Of a stretch of DNA of 64,000 nt, positions 44,507 through 54,437 are shown in pieces. This stretch comes from RH-AL1 sp965277735 (GTDB lineage: Bacteria > Pseudomonadota > Alphaproteobacteria > Rhizobiales > Beijerinckiaceae), in contig CBDIDO010000003.1 in assembly GCA_965277735.1 (NCBI GenBank), positions 1,178,001 through 1,242,000 of the forward strand, in the 5' to 3' direction. The notes beneath the pieces were generated by a model that had not been told where the DNA came from, did not search any database, and saw only the letters and a program-made list of their open reading frames with translations. The translations under genes were made by a program, and so were the position numbers. Every line of letters starts with the position of its first letter. The stretch's first letter is position 1.

Positions 44507-45844
44507 ATGTCTGTTCGCAACGCCGCGATGAGCTTGTCCGTTGTTCTTGTGACCGCCTTGCTGTCGACGAGCACGGGACGCGCGGAGCAACCGGCCAAGA
44601 CCCAGTATTTTCCGCTGGCGACGTTCCGTGTGGGGGCCTACGCGTCCAGTGGAATACCCGTATGGGCGGGCGAGATCGACTATTTCCGCTACGTGAACGA
44701 AGTCGAAGGTGGGATCAACGGCATCAAGCTGGTCTGGGACGAGTGTGAGACGAATTGGGCGGTCGAGAAGGGCGTCGAGTGCTACGAACGGGTCAAGGGC
44801 GGCCGCGACGGGTCGCCGGTGCCGATCTTCCTGCCGCATGGCGATCCGATCTCGAAGGCGCTGACCGATCGCTCTGTCGCCGACAAAATCCCTCTCGTGA
44901 CGATCGCCTACGGCCGCACCGAGGCGATCGACGGCCGTGTGTTTCCCTACAGCTTTCCGACCGTCTTCAGTTTTTGGAGTGAGGCGTCGTCCGTCATCAA
45001 CTTCATCGCCGAGAAGGTTGGCGGCAAGGACAAGCTGAAGGGCTTGAAGATCGCGACTGTCTACCACGACTCGCCCTACGGCAAGGAGACTCAGACGCCG
45101 CTCGCCTTCCTGGCGAAGAAGTACGGCTTCGAGGATATCGAGATCCCGGTGCCTCACCCGGGCAATGATCAATCCGCGCAATGGGCGCAGATCCGTCGTC
45201 TGAAGCCGGACTGGGTGTTTCTCCGTGGATGGGGCGTGATGACGCCCGTCGCGATCAAGACCGCGGCGCGTACGGGATTTCCGATCGATCACGTGATCGG
45301 CGGGGTCTGGTCGGGGTCGGAGGAGGACGTGCGTCCCGCCGGTGCCGCAGCGAAGGGCTACCTGGCCATCACGCCCTTTCCTGCTGGCAAGGACTTCGAG
45401 ATCCTGAAGAAGCTCAAAACGAACATCGTCGACAAGGGGCTGAGCGACCTGAAGGACCCGCGAAGCTTTGGCTCGGTCTACTATAATTCGGGCGTCGACG
45501 AAGCCATCATCGCGGTCGAGGCGATCCGCACGGCGCAGAAACATTTCGGCGTCCACCCGATCGACGGCGAGGAGGCGCAATGGGGGCTCGAGCATCTTGA
45601 TCTCGACGACAAGCGTCTGGCGGAGATCGGCGCAGTCGGGCTCGAGCAGCCGCTCAAGCTTTCGATCACGGACCACGAAGGCGGCGGCGCCGGCAAGATC
45701 ATCCAATGGGACGGCGATGCCTGGCATGTCGTCTCGCACAGCTGGGTCAAGTCCGACAGGGATCTGCTGCTGCCGCTCATCTACGAGCGCGCCGCCGCTT
45801 ATGCGAAGGAACGTGGGATCGTTCCGCGAGCCGCCACCAACTGA
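44507..45844 (+). CDS. ABC transporter substrate-binding protein, LIV family
   Basis: 445-aa periplasmic binding protein of the branched-chain amino acid (LivJ/K) type 1 fold. A signal peptide is visible (SLSVVLVTALLSTSTGRA, cleavage before EQPAK). Ligand-domain landmarks are VGAYASSGIPVW, GINGIKLVWDEC and VYHDSPYGKETQTP. ATG at 44507 follows GAGG by 6 bases; an upstream ATG at 44417 would add 30 unrelated residues. It is the first gene of an eight-gene operon encoding the rest of the transporter and three flavin enzymes. The ligand is thus probably an organosulfur compound rather than an amino acid. Confidence 0.9.
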   Translation: MSVRNAAMSLSVVLVTALLSTSTGRAEQPAKTQYFPLATFRVGAYASSGIPVWAGEIDYFRYVNEVEGGINGIKLVWDECETNWAVEKGVECYERVKGGRDGSPVPIFLPHGDPISKALTDRSVADKIPLVTIAYGRTEAIDGRVFPYSFPTVFSFWSEASSVINFIAEKVGGKDKLKGLKIATVYHDSPYGKETQTPLAFLAKKYGFEDIEIPVPHPGNDQSAQWAQIRRLKPDWVFLRGWGVMTPVAIKTAARTGFPIDHVIGGVWSGSEEDVRPAGAAAKGYLAITPFPAGKDFEILKKLKTNIVDKGLSDLKDPRSFGSVYYNSGVDEAIIAVEAIRTAQKHFGVHPIDGEEAQWGLEHLDLDDKRLAEIGAVGLEQPLKLSITDHEGGGAGKIIQWDGDAWHVVSHSWVKSDRDLLLPLIYERAAAYAKERGIVPRAATN

Positions 45845-45906
45845 ACCTGTGACCCCGGGCAGTGGCGTCGTCCGGGGCAGACCCTTTCAAGCGGGACAGA
45901 AAGCGC

Positions 45907-46980
45907 ATGCGCTTCGGATATTGGATGCCGCTCGGCAGCGGCGGGTTTGTGATCAGCAACGTCCCGCAGCGGACCGACTGGAGCCTCGAATACAACGCCG
46001 ATCTCGCCGTAACAGCCGAAAAGCTCGGTTTCGAATACGGCCTGGCGCCGGCCCGGTTCATCGCCAGTCATGGCTGGGAGCTGCAGCAGGAGGCGGTCAC
46101 CTGTACCGCCGTCCTGGCCGCACGAACCCAGCGACTGAAGCTCATCAGCGCCGTGCATACCGGCTTCTGGCACCCCGCCATGGTCGCCAAGATGGGTGCG
46201 ACGATCGACGTCTTCTCGCACGGGCGCTTCGCCATCAACGTGTTGAGTGGTTGGTTCCGCGATGAGTTCCGCGCCTTCGGCGAGCCATGGCTCGACCACG
46301 ACGAGCGCTACCGCCGCTCGGAAGAATTCATCGAGGTGCTGAAGCGCCTCTGGACGCAGGACATCGTGACGTTCAAGGGCGACTTCTACCGCATAAACGA
46401 GGGATGGCTGAAGCCGCGCCCCGTGTCGGAGCCGCATCCGGAGATCTTCCAGGGCGGCAACTCGAAGGCGGCACGTCGCATGGCGGCGACCCATTCTGAC
46501 TGGTACTTTCTCAACGGGAATTCGGTCGACGGCGTCAGGGAGCAAATCGAGGAGGTCCGCTGGCTGGCCGCCGCGGCGGGTCGGAGCGTTAAGTTCGGCC
46601 TCAACGGATTCGTCATCCAGCGGCCGACCGAGCACGAGGCCCTCGAGCAGCTGCAGGCGATCATTGCCGGCGCCGATCCGAAAGTCGTCCAGGCGTTCGC
46701 AGATCAGGCGCGCAACGCCGGCGCCTCGACGGCGGAAAAGGTCGGCATGTGGGCCGATTCGAGCTACGCCAACCTCGTGCAGCCGAACGACGGCTTCAAG
46801 ACGCGTCTCTTCGGGCCGCCCGAGCTGATCGCCGAGAGGATCGGTGCCTACGAGGAGGTCGGCGTCGACATGATGCTGTGCGCCTTCCTGCATTTCACGG
46901 ACGAGCTGCCGGCCTTCGGGCGCGACGTCATCCCGCTGTTCCGGGCCGCCGATCATGGTGGCTTGAGACGAAAAGCGTGA
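45907..46980 (+). CDS. sfnG: LLM-class FMNH2-dependent monooxygenase, SfnG-like (dimethylsulfone monooxygenase type)
   Basis: 357-aa bacterial-luciferase-like (LLM) protein: MRFGYWMPLGSGGFVISNVP, then GLAPARFIASHG, and GRFAINVLSGWFRDEFRAFG as in dimethylsulfone monooxygenase SfnG. It would use FMNH2 supplied by a reductase (none is seen in this operon) and O2 to break a C-S bond, giving a sulfinate and aldehyde. ATG at 45907 begins the homology; a GTG at 45862 is possible. It lies 62 bp after the binding-protein gene. The assignment to SfnG is by recognised family sequence, not tested. Confidence 0.85.
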   Translation: MRFGYWMPLGSGGFVISNVPQRTDWSLEYNADLAVTAEKLGFEYGLAPARFIASHGWELQQEAVTCTAVLAARTQRLKLISAVHTGFWHPAMVAKMGATIDVFSHGRFAINVLSGWFRDEFRAFGEPWLDHDERYRRSEEFIEVLKRLWTQDIVTFKGDFYRINEGWLKPRPVSEPHPEIFQGGNSKAARRMAATHSDWYFLNGNSVDGVREQIEEVRWLAAAAGRSVKFGLNGFVIQRPTEHEALEQLQAIIAGADPKVVQAFADQARNAGASTAEKVGMWADSSYANLVQPNDGFKTRLFGPPELIAERIGAYEEVGVDMMLCAFLHFTDELPAFGRDVIPLFRAADHGGLRRKA

Positions 46981-47191
46981 CAGTCGGCCGCCCAGCGGCG
47001 CGGCGACAGAAGACAAAAATTACGTTTTTCGGGACTCCTAAGGGACCGCTATCCCACCTCGATAGTAAATATACCAACTTATTCCATTGAAGTCGCGGTC
47101 GCCGCGCGGATAGGCTCTACGTCGCCGCATGCGGGTTCGAACCGCTCCGCGGGCAAGGACTAGACGTCACGAAGAGACGCGAGATGGTTTG

Positions 47192-48595
47192 ATGACGCGA
47201 CAAATACGCTTCAACGCCTTCGACATGAATTGCGTCGGCCATCAATCCCCCGGCCTGTGGGCGCATCCCCGCGACACCTCGTGGCGCTACAAGGATCTCG
47301 AGTACTGGCAGGATGTTGCGCGCACGCTCGAGCGCGGCATCTTCGACGGCATCTTCATCGCCGATGTGATCGGCTATTACGACGTCTACAAGGGTTCGAA
47401 TTGGCACGCGCTACATCAGGCGGCGCAGATCCCTGTCAACGATCCGCTGCAGCTCGCGGCGCCCATTGCGCTTGCCACAGAGCACCTCGGTATCGGCATT
47501 ACCGCGTCGACCTCGTTCGAGCATCCCTACACCTTCGCGCGGCGGCTCTCGACGGCCGATCACCACACGAAGGGCCGCGTCGGCTGGAACATCGTCACCT
47601 CCTACCTCGAGAGCGGCGCAAAGAACGTCGGGACGCTCGGCCTGCGCCGGCACGACAACCGCTACGAGGTCGCAGAAGAATACGTCGAGGTGCTCTACAA
47701 GCTGTTCGAGGGCAGCTGGGAGGACGGTGCCGTGCTACGCGACCGCGAGCGACGCATCTTCACCGATCCCGCAAAGGTCCATGAGATCGCCCATCGCGGC
47801 AAATATTTCGACGTGCCGGGCTATCATCTCTGCGAGCCATCGCCGCAGCGTACGCCCGTTCTCTACCAAGCCGGCGCGTCGGGTCCCGGCAAAACGTTCG
47901 CAGCCGGCCATGCCGAATGCGTCTTCGTCGCCGCACCAGCGAAGTCCCTGTTGAAGGCCTACGTGTCGGATGTGCGCGCGAAGGCTGCCTCTGCCGGCCG
48001 CAGCCCGAACGACGTGCTGATTTACAATCTTACCACCGTGATCCTCGGCGAGACGGATGCCGAGGCGCAGAAGAAGCTGGAGGAGTACAGGTCTTACGCG
48101 TCCTACGACGGTTCGCTCGTCTTCATGTCGGGCTGGAGCGGCATCGACTTCGGGCAATACAAGCCAAGCGACAGCGTCAAGAAGGTCGAGACGAATGCGA
48201 TCGTCTCGATGGTCGAGCATTTCGCAGGCTCCGAGAAGACGTGGTCGATCGAGGAGCTGGCCAGCTGGGGCGGCATCGGCGGCATCGGCCCGGTCTTCGT
48301 CGGTTCGCCCTCGACGGTCGCCGATCAGCTGCAGGAATGGGTGGAAGAGACCGACGTCGACGGGTTCAACCTCGCCTATGCGGTGACGCCGGGGAGCTTC
48401 GAGGATGCAGTGAACCTGCTCGTCCCCGAGCTGCAGCGGCGCGGGGCCTATCCGCGGGCCTATCGCCCAGGAACGTTGCGCGAAAAACTTTTCGGGCGCG
48501 GCGCCCTGCTGCCGGAGACGCATCCGGCTCACGCCTATCGCGACATCGAGGCGGTGAAGGCCCGGGGCAGCGTCGGCTCCGCTGCCGCCGAATGA
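47192..48595 (+). CDS. NtaA/SnaA/DszA family FMN-dependent monooxygenase
   Basis: 467-aa LLM enzyme of the NtaA/SnaA/DszA group: IRFNAFDMNCVGHQSPGLW at the start, ITASTSFEHPYTFARRL, VGWNIVTSYLESGAKNVG and PVLYQAGASGPGKTFAAGHAECVFV, all typical. Relatives cleave dibenzothiophene sulfone (DszA), dimethylsulfide (DmoA) or nitrilotriacetate. Pairing with the SfnG-like gene and an organosulfur acyl-CoA-dehydrogenase-like enzyme favours a sulfur substrate. It is preceded by a 211-base AT-rich gap that may hold an internal promoter, and its stop overlaps the LivG gene by ATGA. Confidence 0.88.
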   Translation: MTRQIRFNAFDMNCVGHQSPGLWAHPRDTSWRYKDLEYWQDVARTLERGIFDGIFIADVIGYYDVYKGSNWHALHQAAQIPVNDPLQLAAPIALATEHLGIGITASTSFEHPYTFARRLSTADHHTKGRVGWNIVTSYLESGAKNVGTLGLRRHDNRYEVAEEYVEVLYKLFEGSWEDGAVLRDRERRIFTDPAKVHEIAHRGKYFDVPGYHLCEPSPQRTPVLYQAGASGPGKTFAAGHAECVFVAAPAKSLLKAYVSDVRAKAASAGRSPNDVLIYNLTTVILGETDAEAQKKLEEYRSYASYDGSLVFMSGWSGIDFGQYKPSDSVKKVETNAIVSMVEHFAGSEKTWSIEELASWGGIGGIGPVFVGSPSTVADQLQEWVEETDVDGFNLAYAVTPGSFEDAVNLLVPELQRRGAYPRAYRPGTLREKLFGRGALLPETHPAHAYRDIEAVKARGSVGSAAAE

Positions 48596-49386
48596 ATGCG
48601 CAGGGCGAACCTATTCTGGAGCTGCGAAGCGTGTCGCTCGCCTTCAAGGGCGTCCAGGCGCTGGACAAGGTGTCGTTCGCCGTCGCACGAGGCGAAGTCT
48701 GCGCCCTGATTGGTCCGAACGGAGCCGGGAAGAGCTCTCTCCTCAACATCCTGAACGGCGTCTATCGCGCCGACGCGGGAGAGGTGGTGCTCGACGGTAT
48801 TCGTTGCCGTCGGATCACGCCGTTGGCCATGGCTCGGAGGGGCATGGGCCGCACCTTCCAGCATGCGGCGCTGTTCTCCCGCCTCACTGTTCTCGACAAT
48901 GTCTTAGCCGGTCTTTCGCGGCACGCCCGTGCCTCGCTTTTCGAGAACGCGCTCGGCATGGGACGCGACGCCGCTGAGCGGCGGGACTTCGGCTGTCGCG
49001 CCGATTCAGTGCTCGAGTTTCTCGATCTTTCCGGCTACCGCGACAGCGTCGTCGCGGCACTGCCTTATGGGGTGCAGAAACGCGTGGATCTGGCCCGGGC
49101 CCTCATCGGCAAGCCCACTCTCCTGCTGCTCGACGAGCCCATGGCCGGCCTGAACGCCGACGAGAAGGTCGAGATGAGCCACCACATCCGGCAGGCGCAG
49201 TCGTCTTTCGACCTCTCTATCGTCCTCATCGAGCACGATATCGGCATCGTCATGGACCTCTCGGACCACGTCGTCGTGCTCGACTACGGACGGAAGGTCG
49301 CCGACGGGCCGCCGTATCATGTGCGAAGCGACCCTGCTGTGATCACCGCCTATCTCGGCAAGGCGCGAGTGGCGGCGCACGCATGA
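48592..49386 (+). CDS. ABC transporter ATP-binding protein, LivG type
   Basis: 264-aa ATPase of the branched-chain amino acid importer family. Walker A GPNGAGKSSLLN, LivG-type signature YGVQKRVDLARAL, Walker B LLLLDEPMAGLN, H-loop in EHDIGIV, and the LivG-specific RTFQHAALF Q-loop are all intact. Start ATG overlaps the upstream monooxygenase stop by 4 bases, and its own stop overlaps the permease start. It should pair with the LivF-type ATPase to energise import of the operon's substrate. Confidence 0.93.
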   Translation: MNAQGEPILELRSVSLAFKGVQALDKVSFAVARGEVCALIGPNGAGKSSLLNILNGVYRADAGEVVLDGIRCRRITPLAMARRGMGRTFQHAALFSRLTVLDNVLAGLSRHARASLFENALGMGRDAAERRDFGCRADSVLEFLDLSGYRDSVVAALPYGVQKRVDLARALIGKPTLLLLDEPMAGLNADEKVEMSHHIRQAQSSFDLSIVLIEHDIGIVMDLSDHVVVLDYGRKVADGPPYHVRSDPAVITAYLGKARVAAHA

Positions 49387-50264
49387 GCTTCTTCGTCGAA
49401 ACCTTTATCGGCGGCCTTCTGGCAGGGGCCATGTACGCGCTCGTCGCGATCGGCTTCGTGCTGATCTACAAGGCCTCCGGCGTCTTCAATTTCGCCCAGG
49501 GCGCTATGGTCCTCTGCGCCGCGCTCACCTACGTGACGTTGACCGAAAAAGGCGTCCCCCTAGCGGTCGCTGTGCCGGCGACTATCGCCGTCATGACCGG
49601 GCTCGCGATGCTCATCGAGCGGCTTGTCTTGCGCTTTTTGGTCAACCGATCGCCCATGACCCTGTTCATGGCGACGCTCGGCCTGTCCTACGTGATCGAA
49701 GGCGCGGCCCAGCTCCTCATGGGCGCCAGCGTCCATCAGCTCGATCTCGGCATCCCCGACGTCCCGCTCGAGGTCCATGGGATCCAGATCAGCAGCTTCG
49801 ACCTCTTCGCCGCAGCGGTCGCCGGGCTTCTGGTCGCGATCCTGACGCTCCTCTTCAGCTTCACGCGAGTGGGCCTGTCGCTGCGCGCGATCGCCGACGA
49901 CACGGAGGCGGCCCTATCGATCGGGATTCGGCTTCCGCCTTTGTGGACCGCCGTCTGGGCCGTGGCGGGCGTCGTTGCGTTCGTCGCCGGCCTCTTGTGG
50001 GGCTCGCGTCAGGGCGTGCAGTTCTCGCTCACCTTCGTCGTGCTGAAAGCTCTGCCGGTGCTCATCATCGGCGGTTTCACGTCGCTGTCCGGCGCCATCG
50101 TCGGCGGCCTCATCGTCGGCGCCAGCGATAGCCTGGCGGAAGTCTACCTGGGCCCGCTTCTCGGCGGCAGCGTGTCGACGTGGTTCGCTTACTGCCTCGC
50201 GGTCGCCTTTCTGCTCGTCCGGCCCGCTGGTCTTTTCGGCGATCGCGCGATCGAGAGGATCTGA
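49383..50264 (+). CDS. Branched-chain-type ABC transporter permease, LivH type
   Basis: 293-aa integral membrane permease with about 8 helices: GLLAGAMYALVAIGFVLIYKASGVFNFAQGAM is the signature start, and later VFVVLKALPVLIIGGFTSLSG-type sequence (KALPVLIIGGFTSLSGAIVG) is the cytoplasmic coupling region. Overlaps the LivG stop by ATGA and the LivM start by one base. Forms the membrane channel with LivM. Confidence 0.93.
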   Translation: MSFFVETFIGGLLAGAMYALVAIGFVLIYKASGVFNFAQGAMVLCAALTYVTLTEKGVPLAVAVPATIAVMTGLAMLIERLVLRFLVNRSPMTLFMATLGLSYVIEGAAQLLMGASVHQLDLGIPDVPLEVHGIQISSFDLFAAAVAGLLVAILTLLFSFTRVGLSLRAIADDTEAALSIGIRLPPLWTAVWAVAGVVAFVAGLLWGSRQGVQFSLTFVVLKALPVLIIGGFTSLSGAIVGGLIVGASDSLAEVYLGPLLGGSVSTWFAYCLAVAFLLVRPAGLFGDRAIERI

Positions 50265-51327
50265 TGACGAACCTGACGTCGCTGTCGATCGTCCGGGGTC
50301 AGCGGCTCCTCGCCTTGCGGTTTTCGCTGTCTTTGATCGCCCTTGCAGCGACACTCCTCGCGGCCGTCGGTGCGGGCTTCGTTCTCGGGGACTATTGGTT
50401 CGACGCGATCTTGATCCCGTTCCTCGTCATGTCCCTCGCCGGCCTCGGCCTAAACCTGACGATGGGCTACGCCGGGCAAGCCTCGCTCGGCACCGGCGCC
50501 TTCATGGCGGTGGGCGCCTACGCGACTTACAACCTTCTCGTTCGGCTGCCCGGCCTTCCGCTGCCGGTGAGCCTGATAGGTGGCGGCATGATCGCCGGTT
50601 TCGTGGGCCTCGTCGCCGGACTGCCGAGCCTGCGCATCAAGGGCTTCTACCTCATCGCGACGACGCTGGCCGCGCAGTTCCTCATCGAATGGGCTCTCAA
50701 CCAATATCCGTGGTTCTCCAACTATGCGTCCGCGAGCTCCATCTCGGCGCCCCGCCTCGAGATTTTCGGGCACGACCTGTCGAGCCCGCGGGGACGCTAC
50801 GCGCTGGCGCTCGCCGTCGTCGTCGTCTTGGCAGCCTTGGCCTGGAAGCTCGTGACCAGCCGCACCGGCCGCAGCTGGATGGCGGTGCGCGACATGGATG
50901 TCGCGGCCGCAGTGATCGGCGTTCCCGTCGGCACCGCGAAGCTCGAGGCCTTCTTCGTCGGCGCCTTCATCTGCGGGATCGCCGGCGCGCTTTGGGCCTT
51001 CGCCTATCTCGGCACGGTCGACGCGCGCAGCTTCGATCTCGATCGGTCGTTTCAGGTGATGTTCGTGATCATCATCGGCGGCATGGGTCGCATCGGCGGC
51101 AGCTTCGTCGGCGCCGCGTTCATCGTCCTTCTGCCCCTCGCCCTCGATCGGATCGCCGCTTTGACGTTCGGCGGAAGGGTCGATGGCGGACAGATCGAAA
51201 ACCTGCAACATATCCTGTTCGGCGGCCTGATCGTGTTCCTCCTCATCAAGGAGCCGGACGGCGTGCTGGCAGGACTGCGTCGCCTTGGTGGCAACGGACG
51301 CACCCACGCTCCGAAGGACGATGCGGC

Positions 51328-51331
<4 letters not shown>
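50264..51331 (+). CDS. Branched-chain-type ABC transporter permease, LivM type
   Basis: 355-aa permease: GLNLTMGYAGQASLGTGAFM and LRIKGFYLIATTLAAQFL near the start, and VIIIGGMGRIGGSFVGAAF near residue 265, as in LivM proteins. About 9-10 helices are predicted from hydrophobicity. ATG at 50264 overlaps the LivH TGA by one base (TGATG); an in-frame reading before this does not look family-like. Coupled by ATGA to the LivF-type gene. Confidence 0.92.
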
Positions 51332-52115
<784 letters not shown>

Positions 52116-52119
<4 letters not shown>

Positions 52120-53393
52120 CAAGCTCCGGCATCTCTGATCAAGCCGGCACGGCCGATCCTTGGACGCCGCGCGGTGGACCGCCGAGCGCGCGCTACGAGG
52201 CGCTTGCTGCGCGCTTTCGCCCGGTCTTCGATCGTATCCGTGCTGATGCGATCGATCGCGAACGGCACCGGCGTCTGCCGTTCGAGGCCATCGCTTGGTT
52301 GCGCGAGGCCGGCTTCGGTGCGGTGCGGCTCCCGGAAAGCTACGGGGGTGCAGGCGCCGACGTTGCGGAACTGCTCGAGCTTTTGACGGAGCTTGCCGCC
52401 GCGGATTCGAACCTGACCCAGGCGCTGCGCGTGCACTTCGGCTTCGCCGAGGATACGCTCGGCGCTCCGCACGACGCGCATCGAGACATCTGGCTCGATC
52501 GCATCGGCAAGGGCGCGTTGTTCGGCGGCGCGTGGTCGGAGACGGGGCCGACCCCCGTCGGGACTTTCCTCACGCGCATTCATCGGCGCGACAGACGTTG
52601 GCGGCTGACCGGGCGCAAATATTACACGACCGGATCGCTCTACGCGGACTGGATCGACGTCACCGGCCTCGACGAGGCCGGCGAGGAGGTCGCGGTGATC
52701 GTTCCCGCCAAAGGGCCTGGCGTCGAGGTCGTCGACGATTGGGACGGGTTCGGACAGACGCTGACGGCGAGCGGTACGGCGATCTTCCATGACGCCCTCG
52801 TCGAAGGCGAGCCCGTGCGGTCGGCGCTGCGGTTGCCGTATGCGCCGGCATTCTACCAGGCCGTCCATCTCGCCACGCTGACCGGCATCGCACGGGCAGC
52901 GGCTGACGAGACTGCTTTGGCGGTACGCCTACGAACGCGCGCCTACTCGCATGGCGCCGCGGCGCGTTCCGCCCTCGACCCGCAGATCCTGCAGGTCGTC
53001 GGTCGTCTTCATGCGTCGGCCTACGCGGCGGCAGCGATCACCCGACAGGCGGCCGAAGCTGTGCAGCGTGCCTACGAAGCTCGTGTCGCGGATCTGCCGG
53101 AAGACGCCGCCAAAGCCATCAACATCCAAACGGAGCTGGAGCTCGGCCAAGCTCAAAGCATCGTCACGACTCTCGTGCTCGATTCGACGACGATCCTGTT
53201 CGACGCACTCGGGGCTTCAGCGATCAGCCTGACCCAAGGTCTCGACCGCCACTGGCGTAACGCGCGCGCGATCTCGTCGCACAATCCTCGCGTCTACAAA
53301 GATAGGGTCACGGGCGACTATGCCGTCAACCGGACCGAGCCACCTTTTCAATGGAAGATCGGCAGAGCATCAAATGTCGAGCCGCATCGGTGA
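52116..53393 (+). CDS. DszC/SfnB-like flavin-dependent monooxygenase (acyl-CoA dehydrogenase fold)
   Basis: 425-aa acyl-CoA-dehydrogenase-fold protein of the DszC/SfnB/MsuC group. The N-terminal helical domain has WLREAGFGAVRLPESYGG, the beta-domain has GGAWSETGPTPVGTF and TGRKYYTTGS, and the C-terminus has QTELELGQAQSIVTTLVLD and NPRVYKDRVTGDYAV. Fatty-acid dehydrogenase catalytic Glu is not evident, as in monooxygenase members. MsuC-like enzymes oxidise methanesulfinate, DszC oxidises dibenzothiophene, and SfnB acts near sulfone use. As last gene of the operon it probably oxidises a sulfur intermediate with FMNH2 from an unlinked reductase. Confidence 0.87.
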
Positions 53394-53559
53394 CAGGGCG
53401 AGGGGAGACGTCAGCTTTCGTGCCGCGCCCACTAAAAGCGGACCAACAACTAACGGGCCAGTTGCCGACATCCGCCAGCACATCCAGCGTTGAGGAGTGG
53501 CCTGCTGCCGGTTTCGTGGACACCGAGATTAGGTGTTTTCATGAAGCCGGAGGTGGCAG

Positions 53560-53850
53560 ATGCAACGACGGAAGTTCAGGCGTGAGTTCAAGGTCGAGGC
53601 GGTACGGCTGATCAAGGAGGGCGGCGTCGCGGTAGCTCAGGCGGCCCGTGATCTCGACGTGCACGAGAACGTGCTGCGCAAGTGGGTGAAGGAGCTGTCG
53701 GCCGATCCGGCGCAGGCGTTTCCGGGTGCTGGCCAGATGAAGCCGGATCAGCTCGAGATCGATCGGCTGCAGCGTGAGGTCAGCAAGCTCAAAGCGGAGC
53801 GCGATATCCTAAAAAAGGCCGCAGCCTACTTCGCGAGGGAGTCGATATGA
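53560..53850 (+). CDS. IS3 family transposase OrfA
   Basis: 96-aa helix-turn-helix protein (RRKFRREFKVEAVRLIKEGG, then AQAARDLDVHENVLRKWVKE) with a C-terminal leucine-rich helix (LEIDRLQREVSKLKAERD) for dimerisation. Its stop overlaps the OrfB start (ATGA-type), where IS3 elements normally produce a fusion by -1 frameshifting. Confidence 0.92.
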   Translation: MQRRKFRREFKVEAVRLIKEGGVAVAQAARDLDVHENVLRKWVKELSADPAQAFPGAGQMKPDQLEIDRLQREVSKLKAERDILKKAAAYFARESI

Positions 53851-54437
53851 AGTTCGGCTTCATCGCGAAGCACCGATCCGTTTGGCCGGTGGCATGGCAA
53901 TGCGAAGCCTTGGGCGTCTCCCGGTCGGGCTTTCATGCCTGGCTCAACCGGCCCCGCAGTGCGCGAGCTCTGACGGACGAGGCGATCATGCAGAAGGTTC
54001 GATCGAGCTTCGTAGCCAGTGCCCGTACCTACGGGGCTCGCCGGGTCTGGCGAGATGTTCTTACGGACGGCGTATCATGCGGCCTGCACAAGATCGAACG
54101 GCTGATGCGAGGCGAGGCGTTGCGGGCGCGTCCACGTCGTCGGGGTCTTCCGAAGGACGAGGGCGAGTGGTTGATCTCGCCAGCATCGAACGTCTTCGAT
54201 CGCGCGTTCAATGCGGAACGGCCGAACCAGAAGTGGATTGCCGACTTCACCTACATCTGGACGGCCGAAGGGTGGCTCTACGTGGCGGCCGTGATCGACC
54301 TGTTCTCGCGCCGCGTCGTCGGCTGGTCGATGAAGGCGGAGATGAACGCGCAGCTCGTCGCCGATGCGCTGGTGATGGCGATCTGGCGGCGGGGCAAGCC
54401 TGACGCGCTGCTGCACCATTCCGACCAGGGCAGCCAA

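Noticed and set aside
47131..47146. GCGGGTTCGAACCGC resembles a tRNA T-arm
   Set aside because: No anticodon, D-arm or acceptor stem can be built around it, so it is not a tRNA gene; at most a chance match or tRNA fragment.
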